A DNA stretch of 64,000 bases from Cavia porcellus (taxonomy: Eukaryota; Chordata; Mammalia; Rodentia; Caviidae). Location of the stretch: the NCBI RefSeq assembly GCF_034190915.1, contig NW_026947492.1:19001501-19065500 (forward strand), given 5' to 3'. The notes under the pieces were generated by a model. The model had not been told where the DNA came from. It ran no database searches and saw only the letters and a program-made list of their open reading frames with translations. The position numbers and the translations under genes are program-made. Of the stretch, positions 10,621-22,869 are shown piece after piece; the stretch's first letter is position 1; each line of letters starts with the position of its first letter.

Positions 10621-12007
10621 TTTGGTTCCTGAGAAGCTGGGTCATTGCTGTGACTATATCTGACCGTGTGATTCAAGAACTTTGGGTATGGCTCATGGGA
10701 AGAGTTTGGTTCAGTGATGTCACACTTCAAATAACAGGTACCTCAGTAACATTTTCAGCAGAGGAGAGGCACATTGCATAGACAGTGAGACTCGCATTTG
10801 GAGGTGGAGAACCCAAACATTGAAGCAGCTTCTGGAGCCAATTTTTTGTAGGTATTTTTTTCTGTTGTCTTCTCTATTTTCCTCTGTTTACCAATTAACT
10901 CCTCCAATTTGCTCATCTTGGGGCTCTCTGTGCTACAAATAATAGAAAAATGAGTAGAAACTGGAATTGTAATACAGAATATTATTGACCCATACATTCC
11001 AAAAGTCAAGAGGTGAGGTAACCTTGAGAGCTAGTTTAATCCTGAGGCTCCACGGGTTCAATGGGGAATATGAAGAGGGACTTAAAAGGGGTTAGACCAG
11101 CTCCTCAAAGTGTTGCAACTCCCTTTGGTGGGAAAGAAAAAAATGATAATAAGGGAGTCTGTAGGTCTGAACCCTGGGGATGACATGGCTTAAACGCTGC
11201 CAGCTCATCGGTCACTGAGCTTCTCCAAACCCTCAGATGGTGTCGTAGCTGCTTTCTTCAGGCAACAAACTCTGAGGCAGAATTTCATGTTCAGGATGTT
11301 TATAAGAGGCTGTTTTTTTGGAACTGAGAGCTAAGGAAAGGGGAAGAAAGCAGGAGTGGGCAGAGGGTAGAGTTAGATTCTGGCAATCTTGTCCCCATAG
11401 AGCTCTGAGACTGAAAGAGTGACCTGTTTCAAGTGGAGTCAGCTGGACCAGTTTTTACACCAACTTTTACACCAGCCACTGGATGTGGCTACTGCCTCAG
11501 AGGGTTGGGAGGCAGCTGTGACATCAAGAGCATTCCTTCAGGAGTTGACAGATGAAGGGACTATAGTGTTCCCAAAAGGCAGGACAAGCCCTTCCTTATA
11601 AGGAGACCTGGGCAGCACATTTCTTGCATGCCCTAATGAATATCTAGTTAATATGGAGAGTCAATGATACCCCTCTATTAATTTTTTTATCATACACTAT
11701 AGAAGGAGAAAAATACTTCTTTGTTCATGATAAAATTACATACTCTTGCAAAAATGCTACAGCAGATGCTGTCAAGAAAAAGTGGGTTAGACTGGAGCAA
11801 TCTGCCCTAGGTACCATTTACAGTGAAATGGGACAGTAAATCAGATCGATGTAGATAAGCAGGAGGACTTTTCTAGTTACTCCAGTTGGAAAGGGTATTC
11901 TGGAAGCAGGTGAGGAGGAGGAAGAATAAAGGAGGATAATCCTGTGATTTGTTGTTAGGAAATGACTCAAAATCCTATGTAATCTCCAAAACTCTGCTCA
12001 AATTTGC

Positions 12008-12015
12008 AGAGAGAG

Positions 12016-12059
<44 letters not shown>
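12008..12059. repeat. (GA)n microsatellite
   Basis: About 50 bp of nearly pure GA dinucleotides directly before a B1 element. Confidence 0.97.
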
Positions 12060-12061
<2 letters not shown>

Positions 12062-12190
12062 GGGTGTTTGGCTCAAGCCTATAATCAGGAGACTGAGGCA
12101 GGAGGGCTGCCATGAGTTCAAGGCCCATCTGGGCTACATAGTGAGTTCAAGGCCAGCCTGCACTGCGTAGCAAGCCCATCTCAAACCACA
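12058..12190 (+). repeat. B1-like SINE with the duplicated internal segment
   Basis: AGCTGGGTGTTTGGCTCAAG start, GAGACTGAGGCAGGAGG, and two copies of GAGTTCAAGGCC; the internal repeat is a B1 hallmark. Directly followed by an ID-like copy. Confidence 0.85.
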
Positions 12191-12272
12191 TAGGGCCAGC
12201 TCAGCTCAGTGACACAGCACCCGCCTGGCAAGTGTGAGGTTGTGAGTTTAATTCCCATTACTAAAACACACA
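12191..12272 (+). repeat. ID-like SINE
   Basis: GGCCAGCTCAGCTCAGTGAC start, CCTGGCAAGTGTGAGG, GTGAGTTTAATTCCCA: ID pattern with A and B box remnants. Confidence 0.75.
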
Positions 12273-12330
12273 GACACATACATGCACAAATAATCAATCA
12301 ACAAAACAAAACAAAACTTGGGGAGAGGAT

Positions 12331-12423
12331 GGGCCAGCGATGTAGCTCAGCAAGTGCAGTGCCTGCCTGGCAAGTGCAAGACCTTGAGTCTGATTCCCAG
12401 TACAAAAAATACAAAAAAAAAAA
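12331..12423 (+). repeat. ID-like SINE with A-rich tail
   Basis: GGGCCAGCGATGTAGCTCAG, CCTGGCAAGTGCAAG, TCTGATTCCCAGTAC, then an A-rich tail. Confidence 0.85.
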
Positions 12424-12587
12424 TATTGAGAAGGTAAAAGTGGCCTGAGGTTCAGTTCCCAAAATACAACCCCCTGCCACCAGAGAGAGGGGACCTGCAG
12501 CGTCTTCACTTCTGTGGAAGTTCTATGACAGGTTCAGATAACTGACTGACATGACAGCATTTTCTAATTTGTTGTAAGCAAGTTAGG

Positions 12588-12680
12588 CGTGGTGGCTTAT
12601 GCCTTTAATCCCAGCACTGGGAGGCTGAGGCAGGAGGATCACTGTGAGTTCGAGGTGTCGATAAGTCAGCCAGAAATAGA
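12588..12680 (+). repeat. B1-like SINE, 3' part lost
   Basis: TTAGGCGTGGTGGCTTATGC, TTTAATCCCAGCACTGGGAG, then GAGTTCGAGGT; the 3' half is absent. Confidence 0.85.
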
Positions 12681-12941
12681 ATACTGACTAAACAGCAAAT
12701 TGTTCCCTGGTGCTCAACAAACAATCAGTTCATTGAGGGGCAGACTGCTGACGAGGACCATGACTTGGGCCTTTGTGCAGGCATGACAAGGGATCCCCCA
12801 GGCACACACAAAGGATTATGCGGTTCTGAGGAGGAATGTTTAGAGGCAGGGCCTCCGTGCTCTGGTGCCAGCAATAATCATTCTTTTCATATTCTGAAGA
12901 AGATATTTCTTTTTCTTTCTTTCTTTCTTTTTTTTTTTTTT

Positions 12942-13016
12942 TGTATCAGGACTCAAACTCAATACCTTGCACTTGCCAGCCAAGCACTTATGCCGCTGAG
13001 CTATATCCCCAGCCCC
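12942..13016 (-). repeat. ID-like SINE
   Basis: Preceded by a T tract (its A tail), then GTATCAGGACTCAAACTC and TGCCGCTGAGCTATATCCCC. Confidence 0.85.
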
Positions 13017-13137
13017 AAGATAGATGTTTCTTAGCAAACATTTCCCTTGCAGAGAAATCAGCTCTGGCCATACAGAATGCAAGCCTTTCTAAAGCCTCAG
13101 ATGTGAGCTCTCTGAACTCATAGAGAGTATGGATTCT

Positions 13138-13382
13138 TTATTTTTTTTTGTCTTTTTTTGAGATGGGGTCTCGCTATGCAGTTCAGGCTGGCCTTGAACT
13201 CACTTTGTAGCCCAGGCTGGTCTTGAACTCAAAAGGATCCTCCCGCTTCAGCCTCCCGAGTGCTGAGCTGGTATTACAGGCGTGAGCCACCACGCCCAGC
13301 TCCCTGCGGTACTGGGGATTGAACTCATGACCTCGAGCTTGCCAGGCAGGTGCTTATGCCACTGAGCTAAATCCCCGGCCCC
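13138..13382 (-). repeat. B1-like SINE followed by an ID-like SINE
   Basis: 13138-13302 is a well-preserved antisense B1 with the internal duplication (two GGCTGG...CTTGAACTC segments) and GTGAGCCACCACGCCCAGC. 13303-13382 is an antisense ID-like copy ending TGAGCTAAATCCCCGGCCCC. Confidence 0.9.
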
Positions 13383-13659
13383 TCATCCTGTATTTCTATG
13401 GCCTTGCTCCAGGGGTCTTGCTCTGTCACCTACTTCAGCACCCCACGTTGGTCTCACCATAGATTCATAACCACATACTCCTCCATACCCTGAAATCTCA
13501 AGTACCCCAATCTCAGATCAACCTCGTAGCTTGTGTGTACATTGTTTCTACACTCCTACTCTAACAAACTGACTTCCACTAGAACCTAAAATCTCTTGAC
13601 CCTACCATTTTGCACTGTACTTTACCTCCCATTTGTCTTTCTTTCCAGCATTATCTACT

Positions 13660-14045
13660 GTCAAGCTTCGGGTATAGTTTGTCTCTGAAGAGTTTATGTG
13701 TCGGAAGCTTGGATCCCAGTAAAGTTAAGAAGTGGTAACACTTTCAAGAGGTGCAGACCAATGAAAGTTGATCAGGCCATGGGAAGCATCGTCCTTGGAA
13801 GAGATGTGGGCTATTCCTAAGAGTGCTGTGCTGTGAAAGAGGAAGCCTGGCCCCTCCCTGTTCTCTGGTTTCCTCTCTCACCATGGGATTCATTCCACAC
13901 ATGCTTCTGTCATGGCATGATGCAGCCAATGGTCCCTTGCCAGAGCCCACACAAAGCCGTTTAGAGCTTCATCCTCCTAAACTGTGAGCTAAATAAATTT
14001 TTAAAAGTAGAATATAAAAAACTGTGAGCCAAATAAACTTAATAA
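13660..14045 (+). mobile_element. MaLR/ERVL-type LTR
   Basis: Internal words and a duplicated end, CTGTGAGCTAAATAAA and CTGTGAGCCAAATAAA (13981 and 14021), fit MaLR LTR 3' parts. Terminal bases are not certain. Confidence 0.55.
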
Positions 14046-14267
14046 AATAGAAGAAAAGATGTTTAAGTCTTGAGTAGAAGGTATCAAAGAGTTTTCCAGA
14101 AAAGAGGAAGTGTGAGTTAAAGACATGTACAATTGCTAGATGATGCCAAAGACTGGTGTAAGGTTGGTGGCTTTGAATTAAAAGTGAGACCAGCCAACAG
14201 AGTGAATATTGTTCTTTAGTGGAATGATCACAGACAAGAAGTAGATGGAAATCAAATTTTAATTAGG

Positions 14268-14645
14268 ATTGAGGCAGGCATGGTGCACATACCAGTAATT
14301 ATAGCACTTGGGATGTTGATGCAAGAGGATCACAGTGAGTTCAATACCAACATGAGCTACATAGTGAGTTCAAGACCAGCCTAAAGCAATTTTAGAAAAT
14401 TTAGACATTTAGCAAATTTAGAAATTGAATTTTATTCAATTTCTGGTTGAGTGCTTTGCTGAAGGTATTTTTTTGTCGTACTTAAGGTTCAAACTAAACC
14501 TCATTATGCTAGACAAGTGGTCTATAACTGAGTTACACTTTTTAAAAATTTTATTTTGAGATATAGCCTTGCTCAATTGCCTGTGCTGGCCCTGAACTTG
14601 CAATCCTCCTGCCTCAGCTTCTTAAGTAGGTAGGATTGTGCCTGG
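14268..14645. repeat. B1 (+), degenerate ID-like (-) and B1 (-) cluster
   Basis: 14268-14400 is a diverged B1 in + orientation (GCAGGCATGGTGCACATACC). About 14465-14540 is a degenerate antisense ID-like copy. 14535-14645 is an antisense B1 (ATTTTGAGATATAGCCTTGC, CCTCCTGCCTCAGCTTCT). Confidence 0.65.
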
Positions 14646-15379
14646 CTGGTTTGGTATCTTTTATGAGGTGGCAGCCAAATTGTTGAGCAAGAATACAATC
14701 CCCAAAGACTTTGTCAGGGGTAACCTGGGTAACCTGCTTCTGGATAACCTCATGCACAGGGCTGTTGGCGGGCAGCTTTGTTTGGTCATGTGGGCCTCCT
14801 TGTGGAACTGTTCATATCAGACATGGCTTCCTCTGAGGAAGTTACCAGAGGGAGAATGAGAGTAAAAGCAAAGGCAAGGGAGGTGACGGTGGTGGGGAGG
14901 ACACGGTGTCTTTATAACATAACCTCTGAATGATCCACCATCACTGTAATATGCTAGTGTCACACAGACCAACCCAGGGACAGTGTGGGAGGGGAGTCCA
15001 CAAAGATGGGAGCTCTAGCGGGTAGGAATCATTGGAGGCCATTTTGGAAACTGGCTAAAATATCATTTTATGTGGAAGACAAAAAAATCAGAAGAGACTT
15101 CCCTAAGCTCTATACTCTATCCATCACGTCACCCAATTACCAGCATGTATTCTCACTCTTTGGCCACTGTCATAATTAATTACTCTTGTTAATCATTTAT
15201 GATCAGTACCTCCACTTGTCACTACATCTCATTCCCTCTCATCTGCTTAAGGACTTGGGTCCCACAATTCTCCAGTGTTTCTCTTGCTTTGTGAGCTTTC
15301 TCTTGATAATTCGCATCAACCAAAAAAAGTACTGTAATTTTTTCTTTCTGCTTCTTTTCTCTATTTCTTTCTTTCTTTT

Positions 15380-15600
15380 TTTTTTCTTCCTTCCTTTTCC
15401 TGAGTACTGGGGATGGAACTTAGGAAATTTCTACCTCTGAGCTACATCTCCAGCTCTATTCATTTATTTGTTTGGTTGTTTATTTATGGAGACAAAATCT
15501 CCCTAAACTGCTCAGATTGGTCTCCAATTCGTGATCTCTCTGCCCTGGCCTCCTAAATAGCAGGCACTATAGACATGTGTCACTGTGCTGGCTAACTGTG
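15380..15600 (-). repeat. ID-like and B1-like SINEs
   Basis: 15390-15456 is an antisense ID-like copy (GAGTACTGGGGATGGAACTT ... GAGCTACATCTCCAGCTC). 15475-15600 is a diverged antisense B1. Confidence 0.65.
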
Positions 15601-15694
15601 CTCTCAAAGAATTCTCCCGTGACTCTCGATCTCTTTTCTAACACTCCTTTCTGTGTGTCCCCTTCAAATAAACTCGCTGATTCTGAAGATAGGA

Positions 15695-15885
15695 AGAGGC
15701 CCAAGAGATGGAAGGAGGGTGAATGGAGGTGAGAGCAAGGAGATACAGGTGGGTTATGCATATTTTCTAACCACAACCATGAATAAAGGTAGGTTATACA
15801 TCTTTTCCACCTCCCCATGATAAATGTAATCATCATGCACTGCAATATGTACTGATAAAAGAAAAATTAAAGGATTAAATAAAAT
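15695..15885 (+). mobile_element. L1 3' end fragment
   Basis: GGAAGGAGGGTGAATGGAGG, then a CCCATGATAAATGTAATCAT stretch and an A-rich end: the same 3'-untranslated signature as at 6234-6490. Confidence 0.5.
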
Positions 15886-16356
15886 TCATTTAAAGGGTTG
15901 TACAAAATTGCTGTCTCCAATACCTCCTCTCTTAAATCTGTTCCATCAGGCTTTTTGCTCTCCAACTATTCCAAAAACAAGGCTCTTTTCAAAGTGATTA
16001 ATGATCTCCACATTGCTGAATCCAGTCCTCAAGTCTCCATACTCATGTTATGTGACTTATCATTGTGATTTTTAACACAGATCATTCATCTTTCTCAAAG
16101 TACATTTGGCTTTCAAAGCCCCATACCCTCTTGTCTTTTCTCCTTAGCTTATCGACTGATCCTTCCCAGTTTCTTTAAATTCGTCTCTTTTCAGCCTCTT
16201 TAATGCTGGAATGCCCTGGCCTAGTCTGGGGACCTATTTCCTTACTGTCTCTATTCAGCTCCTTTATGATTCCATCCAGTCAGATGATTTTAATTGTAGA
16301 CTAATAATTCTCAGATTTATAATTTTAACTCATAACTCCCTTCCAGGAATTTTTAT

Positions 16357-16476
16357 CACAGTATTTTTTTTGTCTTTTTCATTTTTATCGGTACCAGGGA
16401 TCTAAATCATGACTGCCTGCTTGTAAGGCAGGTGCTTATGCCGCTGAGCTAAATCCCCAGCCCCCCACAGTATTTT
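16357..16476 (-). repeat. Young ID-like SINE with 11-bp target duplication
   Basis: CACAGTATTTT at 16357-16367 and 16466-16476 flanks an antisense copy carrying the family's 3' end (TATCGGTACCAGGGATC) and TGAGCTAAATCCCCAGCCCC. Confidence 0.92.
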
Positions 16477-16652
16477 CTTGCACATGGATTAAATATAATT
16501 TAATCTGTCCCAAATCAAACTTCTAATCTTTCCCCTCACAAACCTGCTCCCTCACCATCTCAGTAAACAGGAACCTCATCCTTTTGATTGTTGAGGATGA
16601 AACTCCTTGAGTTTTACTGGATTCCTCTCTTTTTCATACACAACACATAATC

Positions 16653-16786
16653 TGTATCTAAATCTTTTTTTTTTTTTTTTGTCTTTTTCATTTTTATCGG
16701 TACCGGGGATCGAACTCACGACCGCCTGCTTGCAAGGCAGGTGCTTATGCCGCTGAGCTAAACCCCCAGCCCTGTATCTAAATCTT
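16653..16786 (-). repeat. Young ID-like SINE with 14-bp target duplication
   Basis: TGTATCTAAATCTT at 16653-16666 and 16773-16786 flanks a near-consensus antisense copy (ATCGGTACCGGGGATCGAAC, TTATGCCGCTGAGCTAAACC). Confidence 0.95.
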
Positions 16787-16917
16787 CAACAGATCCTGAA
16801 AGTTTAGCCTTTCAAATATTCCACGATCCATCCACTGCTTACCATCGCCATCACTACTTCCCTAATCCAAGGCACTATAATTCCCTATCAAGTATTCCAG
16901 TAGCCTCCTAATTGTTT

Positions 16918-17066
16918 ACTTATTTATCTCAACAAGGTCTTGCTATTTAATTCAGGTTGGGCTTGAACTCACCATGTAGTCCAGAGGAGCTTGAAACTTG
17001 TAGCGATCTTCTGGCCTCAGCTCCCAAATGCTCGGATTACATGTGTGTGCCACCGCACTTGGCTTC
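16918..17066 (-). repeat. B1-like SINE
   Basis: Antisense B1: CAACAAGGTCTTGCTATTTA, GGTTGGGCTTGAACTCACC, GTGTGTGCCACCGCACTTGG. Confidence 0.8.
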
Positions 17067-17164
17067 TTAACTGGTCTTGCTTGTACTCTGACCCCTTCTG
17101 TCTATTCTCAAATAGCATCCAGAATTTTTTTCTTTTTTTTCCCAAATACATTTTATTCAAGGAT

Positions 17165-17240
17165 AAAAAGGAAGAAAAGAAAAGAAAAGAAAAGAAAAGA
17201 AAAGAAAAGAAAGAAAGAAGAAAAAGAAGAAGAAAAGGAA
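17165..17240. repeat. (AAAAG)n-type microsatellite
   Basis: AAAAG units followed by AAG-rich sequence, grown within the L1 3' end. Confidence 0.9.
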
Positions 17241-17735
17241 GTTCTTGTGGTTTTCCTGGGCATGGATTTTCAATATCATTGCACTGCAGTCTGATAGTAT
17301 GTATGGGATAATTTCAATTCCTTTGCATTTACTTAAGCATGTTCTGTGAGCCAATATATGGTCTATTTTGGAGAATGTCTAATGTGAAGCTGAGAAGAAT
17401 GTGTATTCTGATGCTTGCAGTGAAATATTGTATAGACATCTACTAGATCCATTTGCACAAAAGCTTGATTTAGTTCTACTACTCATTATTGATTTTTCAT
17501 CTAGTTGACCTGTCTTTTTGTGACAGTGGGGTACTGAGGTCTCCCAATGTAATTGTATTAGGACTTGATTTTTGATGTCTGTTAGTAATTGTTTTATATA
17601 GTTGGGTGTATTTGTTGCATATATATTTGTGACTGTTATCTCTTCCTCTTGGATTGTTACCTTTATGAGTATATAGTGACATTCTTTATCTCTCTTAATG
17701 AGTCTTGGTTTGAAATTCAGTTTGTCTGTAAATAA

Positions 17736-20093
17736 AATAGCTATTCCTTATAGGAGGAGCAAAAATGGCAGCTTGCTAGGAAGCTTGATAGAGAACCTCT
17801 CTGGGGAAAACAGCCCAGATGCTAGAATCTGACAACATGGAGAGGGCCAGACGATTGAGAATGATTCTCACTAACCCAGGAGAAAACCGAAAGAAAAAAA
17901 TCAGGAAGAGGAAGGAAAAGTGTGGGTGGAGGGCTAAAGCCCAACACGCTCACTGAGACCCGTTCCATGCTGTGCTGGGTGCACTGTGGAGTCAGATGAT
18001 TCAAGGTTGCACCTAAAGGCTGCCAATAACAGGAGTTGGTGAGTCCCAGGCCCTTGGTGGGAGGATGTGGCACAGTGTGGAGTAAAGCCAAGGTAGAGAG
18101 CTTTATTGGCTCTTGGTGAGTGCTGGAAATTGGATCCCATGGTGGGGGAGGCTGACTGAAAGACAACTTGGAGTAGGGTAGAGCCCTGTGCCACGGTGGC
18201 ATCAGTCCACTGCCCCTAGCCCAGAGAGGATTGGTGGGAGCAGCTTGGGCTGAACCACACTGCTGGTCAGGAACCAATAGCCAGGGACAAAATTGTTCCG
18301 ACCCTGTGACGTCTGCCACAGCACAGCATAAAGTGCTGAAGGCACTTGCAAGTTGACTGCCTCAGAGATGAGGGGCCAACCCACAGCATCCCTGCAGGCT
18401 GCCTCAGATATCAGCAAACTGGAGAGAGCAGCAAGCCTCCAGCCAGCATGCTTTAAAAAACTGTAAGTAATACAGAGATGGCCTGAGACCTCCTCCACAC
18501 ACCTGTCTGAAAGAAACTAGAAGCATGATAAGAGGAAAAGATAAAACAAAACCTCCAGCTGCTGACCCTTTGAAAATAAGCCCAGGAGAGGTAAATACAG
18601 AAGGGAATTAGTCCAGCAATAATGCAACATTAGCCACAACATCAGCAGACATAAAGAAATACATTCGTGACTTCATAGATGAACTTAAACCTGAAATTCT
18701 GACCCAAATGAAGCAAGAAATAAAAACATTAATTAAAGAAATGCTAAGCCCCCTCAAGAAAACACCAAGGGAAGAAGGGAGGAACCCAGAAAAGGAAGAA
18801 TATAAACACAATCTAGAATACATGAAACAGATCCAAAGAGACTACCAGGAACTAAAAACTCCATTGAAAACTGGCAAAATGCTTTGACAGAAACAAAAGT
18901 CAGCCTTTCGAAACTTGAAGAGAGATTTACAATTGTGTGATCATGAAAAAAAAAAGACCTCTTAAAAAGAACAAAGAACCAAGGTATAACAATTCAAAGA
19001 CTAGAAGATGACAAGAGGATCTATAACTTAAGAATAAAAAACATAAGCGAAGAAACAGAAGTAACCACAAACGAATTACAAAGACTATTCACAGAAATAA
19101 TTAAGGAAAACTTCCCAAGCATAGGAAAAAGAAATGATATCCAGATAAATGAGTCATATGGAACTCCAACCAACTACAACCAAAACAGATCTACACCCAG
19201 ACATATAATAATCAAGATTCCAGAAATCCACCACAAGAACAGAATATTAAAAGTGGCCAGAGAAAAGAAGCAGATCACCTACAAAGGACAAATCATCAAA
19301 ATAACAACAGGCTTACTTTCCCAAGGTCAGTTCTTGAAGACCTAAAAAGCCTTCATCACCCTGTTATGATCAGATTAGTTCTATAATGTTTAGTATGTCT
19401 TCATATTCACTGTGTGTGAAGATGGAGACAACTATTTGGAAGAAAACTAGAGACAATAAGACCGACAGTGAAGATCTCCAGTGGACTTGCTTTGAAATCA
19501 GTGCTTCTTAAAATTGTTTCCTTATGATCTATTTTGTTCTGTTTTGGTATGTTTAATATTATCCTCTTTAAGATATGGGCAATTCTTTTGAAGATAGCAA
19601 GAGGCTCTATAGTAGCCATTGTTGGTCACCTTGTATTTTGTTTTTACATTATATACTGTATCTATTCTTATTTTAACTGACTCCATTTTGCTTTGTCACA
19701 TTTGGTTTTATTCTCTTCAAACAAAGTAATAAGAACTGTAGGAGTAATAAAACTTAAAATGTGTAATTGTTATTATAAAAAAGAAAGGAAAAGAAAGTGC
19801 GCTAAAGGATATAACCCCATGTATGTTTAAGTGTGTAAAACAGATAGCCATATTACTAAGTTTTTGTTGGATCATTGAACAGAACTGTTTTCAGTCTTAC
19901 TGTTTAAATGTCCACTTTGTATGCTTTAATTTTGTAACTTTAACAGTGACTTCTAAGATAACAATATGTAATCTATCAACTAGTGATTTCTTACTGTTTT
20001 TTTGAAATTCTGTATTACTTCTACCCTTTTTTCTGTTTTGCTTTTTTTTCTCTTTAAATAAAATCCTCTATTAAAAAAAAGAATAGCTATCCC
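17736..20093 (+). mobile_element. HAL1-like (ORF1-only) L1-derived element, full ends
   Basis: A + strand element sits inside the - strand L1, flanked by AATAGCTATTCC (17736-17747) and AATAGCTATCCC (20082-20093). It begins with an L1 start word (GGAGGAGCAAAAATGGCAGC at 17753), has a GC-richer 5' untranslated part to about 18480, and then ORF1-like sequence. That is a MIRGKDKTKPP start at 18525, a Lys/Glu-rich coiled-coil part, and at about 19000-19310 the RNA-binding and C-terminal part with RHIIIKIPEIHHKNRILKVA. After that comes about 730 bp of AT-rich sequence with no ORF2, ending AATAAAATCCTC and A8. ORF1 has stops, for example at 18609. An L1 with ORF1 but no ORF2 is the definition of a half-L1 (HAL1). 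Confidence 0.75.
18525..19345 (+). pseudogene. Broken L1 ORF1-like reading frame
   Basis: From the ATG at 18525 the frame is stopped at 18609. The same frame continues as a charged helical segment (SADIKKYIRDFIDELKPEI onward) to a stop at about 18884. The nucleic-acid-binding half is seen at about 18990-19345 in a shifted frame. Together these are the coiled coil, RRM and C-terminal parts of an L1 ORF1 protein. The end diverges after KITT, so the last part of the usual C-terminal domain is absent. Confidence 0.7.
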
Positions 20094-21999
20094 TGCTTTT
20101 TTCTGGGTTCCTGTCATATGGAGTCTTGTTTTCCATCCTTTGGCTTGCAGTCTATGAATTTCTTTTTGAATTAAATGTGTTTATTGTATGCAGCATATTG
20201 CTGGATCCTGCTTCTTGATTCATTCTGCCAGTCTGTGTCTCTTGACTGATGAATTGAGACCATTAACATTGATATTATAACTGATATATATTGACTTATC
20301 CTTGTTATTTTCCTGTTGTTAGTTCCCCTTTTTTTCCCCTCCCTCTAATTGTTTGCTTTTCCTGGTGGGTTCCTTCTGTTGGGATTCATGGAGCTGTAGT
20401 TCTCATTATCTCTTTCTAGAATGTCCTTCAGAACATTTTGGAGTGCTGGTTTGGTGGTCAGAGATTTCCTCAGATATTCTTTGTCATGGAAGTATCTTAT
20501 TTCTCCATCAATGCTGAAAGATAGTTTTGTGGGATACCTCAATCTGGGATGAATGTTGTTTTCCTTTAGAACCTGGAGTACTTCACTCCAATCTCTCCTT
20601 GACTTGAGGGGGTGTGCTGAGAAGTCAGCTGTATTTGTCTTTCAAATCCATTTTATTCAAATATAAAAAGAAAAAAACTACAACAAAATTTCAAAGCACA
20701 TCAATCAAGGGGTAACCATGATACATACATTGTGCATTGTCAACCCAAAAATCGTTTACCCAGAGCACAAGACATCCCAACTATAATTTTGATGGGCTTT
20801 CCTTTATAGGTGATTTATTTCTCTAACAGCTTTTAGGATTACATTGTTGTGCTGCATTTCTGGAACCTTGACTATGATATGTCTGGCTGTAGATTTTTTT
20901 GATCATTGCTAATTAGAATGCTATATATCTCATTTATCTTTATGTCAATTTCTTTTTCTCTACCAGGAAATTTTTCTGCCATGATATCTGTGAACATTTT
21001 TTTACTGTCATTTGTAGTATCTCCTGCTTGTTCATTGACTCTACTTAATCTTAAGTTATTTTTCTTTGTCTCATCTAGAAACTTCTGGATTGATTTCTCA
21101 TGGCCCTTGGATATTTCTGAGAAATCTTTCTTTTCCTGGTCGCTAACTGCAAGCCTGTCTTCAATATCTGAGATCTTGTCTTCACATTAGCCTATTCTGG
21201 CTTTGAATATTTTCAGTGTAAGTTTTTGTTTTCCTGGATAGCTGTCTGAATCTGATTTAAGGATTCCATTTCATCCATAATTTGCTTAAGCTCATCTATT
21301 TTTTTTGACCTATATCTGTACTAACATCACTGAGCATGGTGTGTATTTTAGTAATAGCTGTAGTTATCTGAGAGATTATTTCTGATTTCATTTTTTTCAG
21401 AGCCTCATTCAATTACTTTGTTGTTTCCACTTCAGAGAGACCTGGTGGGTGTCTTGCGGATTGTTCTACCTCATTACCTCCTGAGTTTGCTCTCAGTGAA
21501 CTGGATGTCTAGGTTTGCATCTTAATTGTCTTCTCATTTCTTTCTTTCTTTTTTTTTTTAGTTTAATGCCTGGGGTAATTCTTGTAAGTTGCCTATGGTG
21601 GGTTGGTTTACTGATAGTATTTAGGACCCTCTGCAGAGGCTTGCAGGGCTGACAGTCATCACGGTCAGCATGACCATGCATCCCGAGGCTCACCATGCAT
21701 CCCGAGGCTCAAACAGCTCCTCCCGAGCAGGGAGTTTGCCTCAGGGAGAAGGTGCTGCCGGCTATTACATTTTTTACTGAAGTTTTTCTTTTCACTCTCT
21801 CTGTGGGCTTTAATTCACACTTCAGATTCTTCCTGGGTCCAGGGAACCCACTTCCTTCCTTTCTTCTTGTCTTCCTCACTATGCTATGCTATATTCCAGT
21901 GTCTGGACAGTGACTCTCAGAGAGGGTGTTTGCTGCTGCTGCTGCTTCCAGAGGTTTTTTTTTTTTTTTTTTTGAACAAATTTAAATCACATTATGAAT

Positions 22000-22550
22000 T
22001 TCCTCTACTCAAAGTGCTCCAATAGCTCTGTATCTGAGCACATTCTGGTAGCTTACAATACTCTGTATGACTGCCCATGCCTGACTTTTGACCTCCTATC
22101 TCAGCATTTCCCCTTTCACTCCGCTCCACTTGTACTGTGCTAGCTTCCTTGTTGTTTCTCACCCAGGCAATGCTGTCACCTTGGGGCACTTGTACTTGCT
22201 GTTCTCCCACCTGAAACATCCTTATAAAAACTCTTCCTTGAAGACCACAGTTTCTTGTTGCACTATCTCACTTAAGGCATTGCTTCAAAACATCCTAGTG
22301 AAGCCATCTCTGGATATCCTAACATCTCCCTCCACTCACATACATATTTCCAATCTTTCCTGGTTTTACTTCATAGCACTCATTGGGATCAGACACATTT
22401 ACTTACTCATGTTTTTATTTGATTAGTTCTTTGGCTATATTGAAATATAGGGATATCATTTGTTTTGTCCACTGCTATTTATCCCTAATGCCTACAGGAG
22501 TACTTGTATAGAGAAAGTTTGCAATAATGTTAAATGAATGAATAACCCCA
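22000..22550 (+). repeat. L2 LINE 3' end, old
   Basis: Diverged sequence with the L2 3' untranslated flavour: a CTCCACTTGTACTGTGCTAG part, CACCTGAAACATCC, and a final GTTAAATGAATGAATAA. Ancient in mammals. Confidence 0.6.
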
Positions 22551-22869
22551 CAGGAATTTAATACAGTTTCTAGACTACCACAGAGCTTGGACCAGAGAGA
22601 GAACCTTTAAGAAGCTGCAGTGTTCATATCCAAGAATATGGCTGAAACAGCATTGTAAACGCAATAAGCTGTATAAAAGTATGATCTATTGTTGGCTTAA
22701 TCTGTTCCTTGATGAATACCGATGGGCTGTTTTGTCTATCATTTTTTAGGGCTTTCCTCAAATGGGATCCCTGGCCCACTCAGTCCGTCAGATAGATCAT
22801 TGGCCCACGGAATCCTTTTCTTAACGGGGTATCAGGTCTCCTGCAGCTCCTGAAGCCTTAGGCTAGCAA

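Larger units (their letters stand above)
17120..21960 (-). mobile_element. Internally deleted L1, split by an inserted ORF1-only element
   Basis: On the - strand the right side is 5': a GC-richer 5' untranslated part (about 21560-21960), ORF1-like sequence (about 20480-21550), then endonuclease-side ORF2 sequence (about 20095-20480 and 17240-17747). The left edge, 17120-17240, is a T tract, an AATAAA-containing L1 3' end and an (AAAAG)n expansion. Most of ORF2 and the 3' UTR is missing between them. The element is interrupted at 17748-20081 by a + strand insertion. A further short inserted 3' end lies at about 20640-20785. All frames are broken. Confidence 0.7.

Noticed and set aside
17822..18498. 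165-, 98- and 86-codon - strand frames
   Set aside because: They are antisense to the 5' untranslated part of the HAL1-like + strand element.
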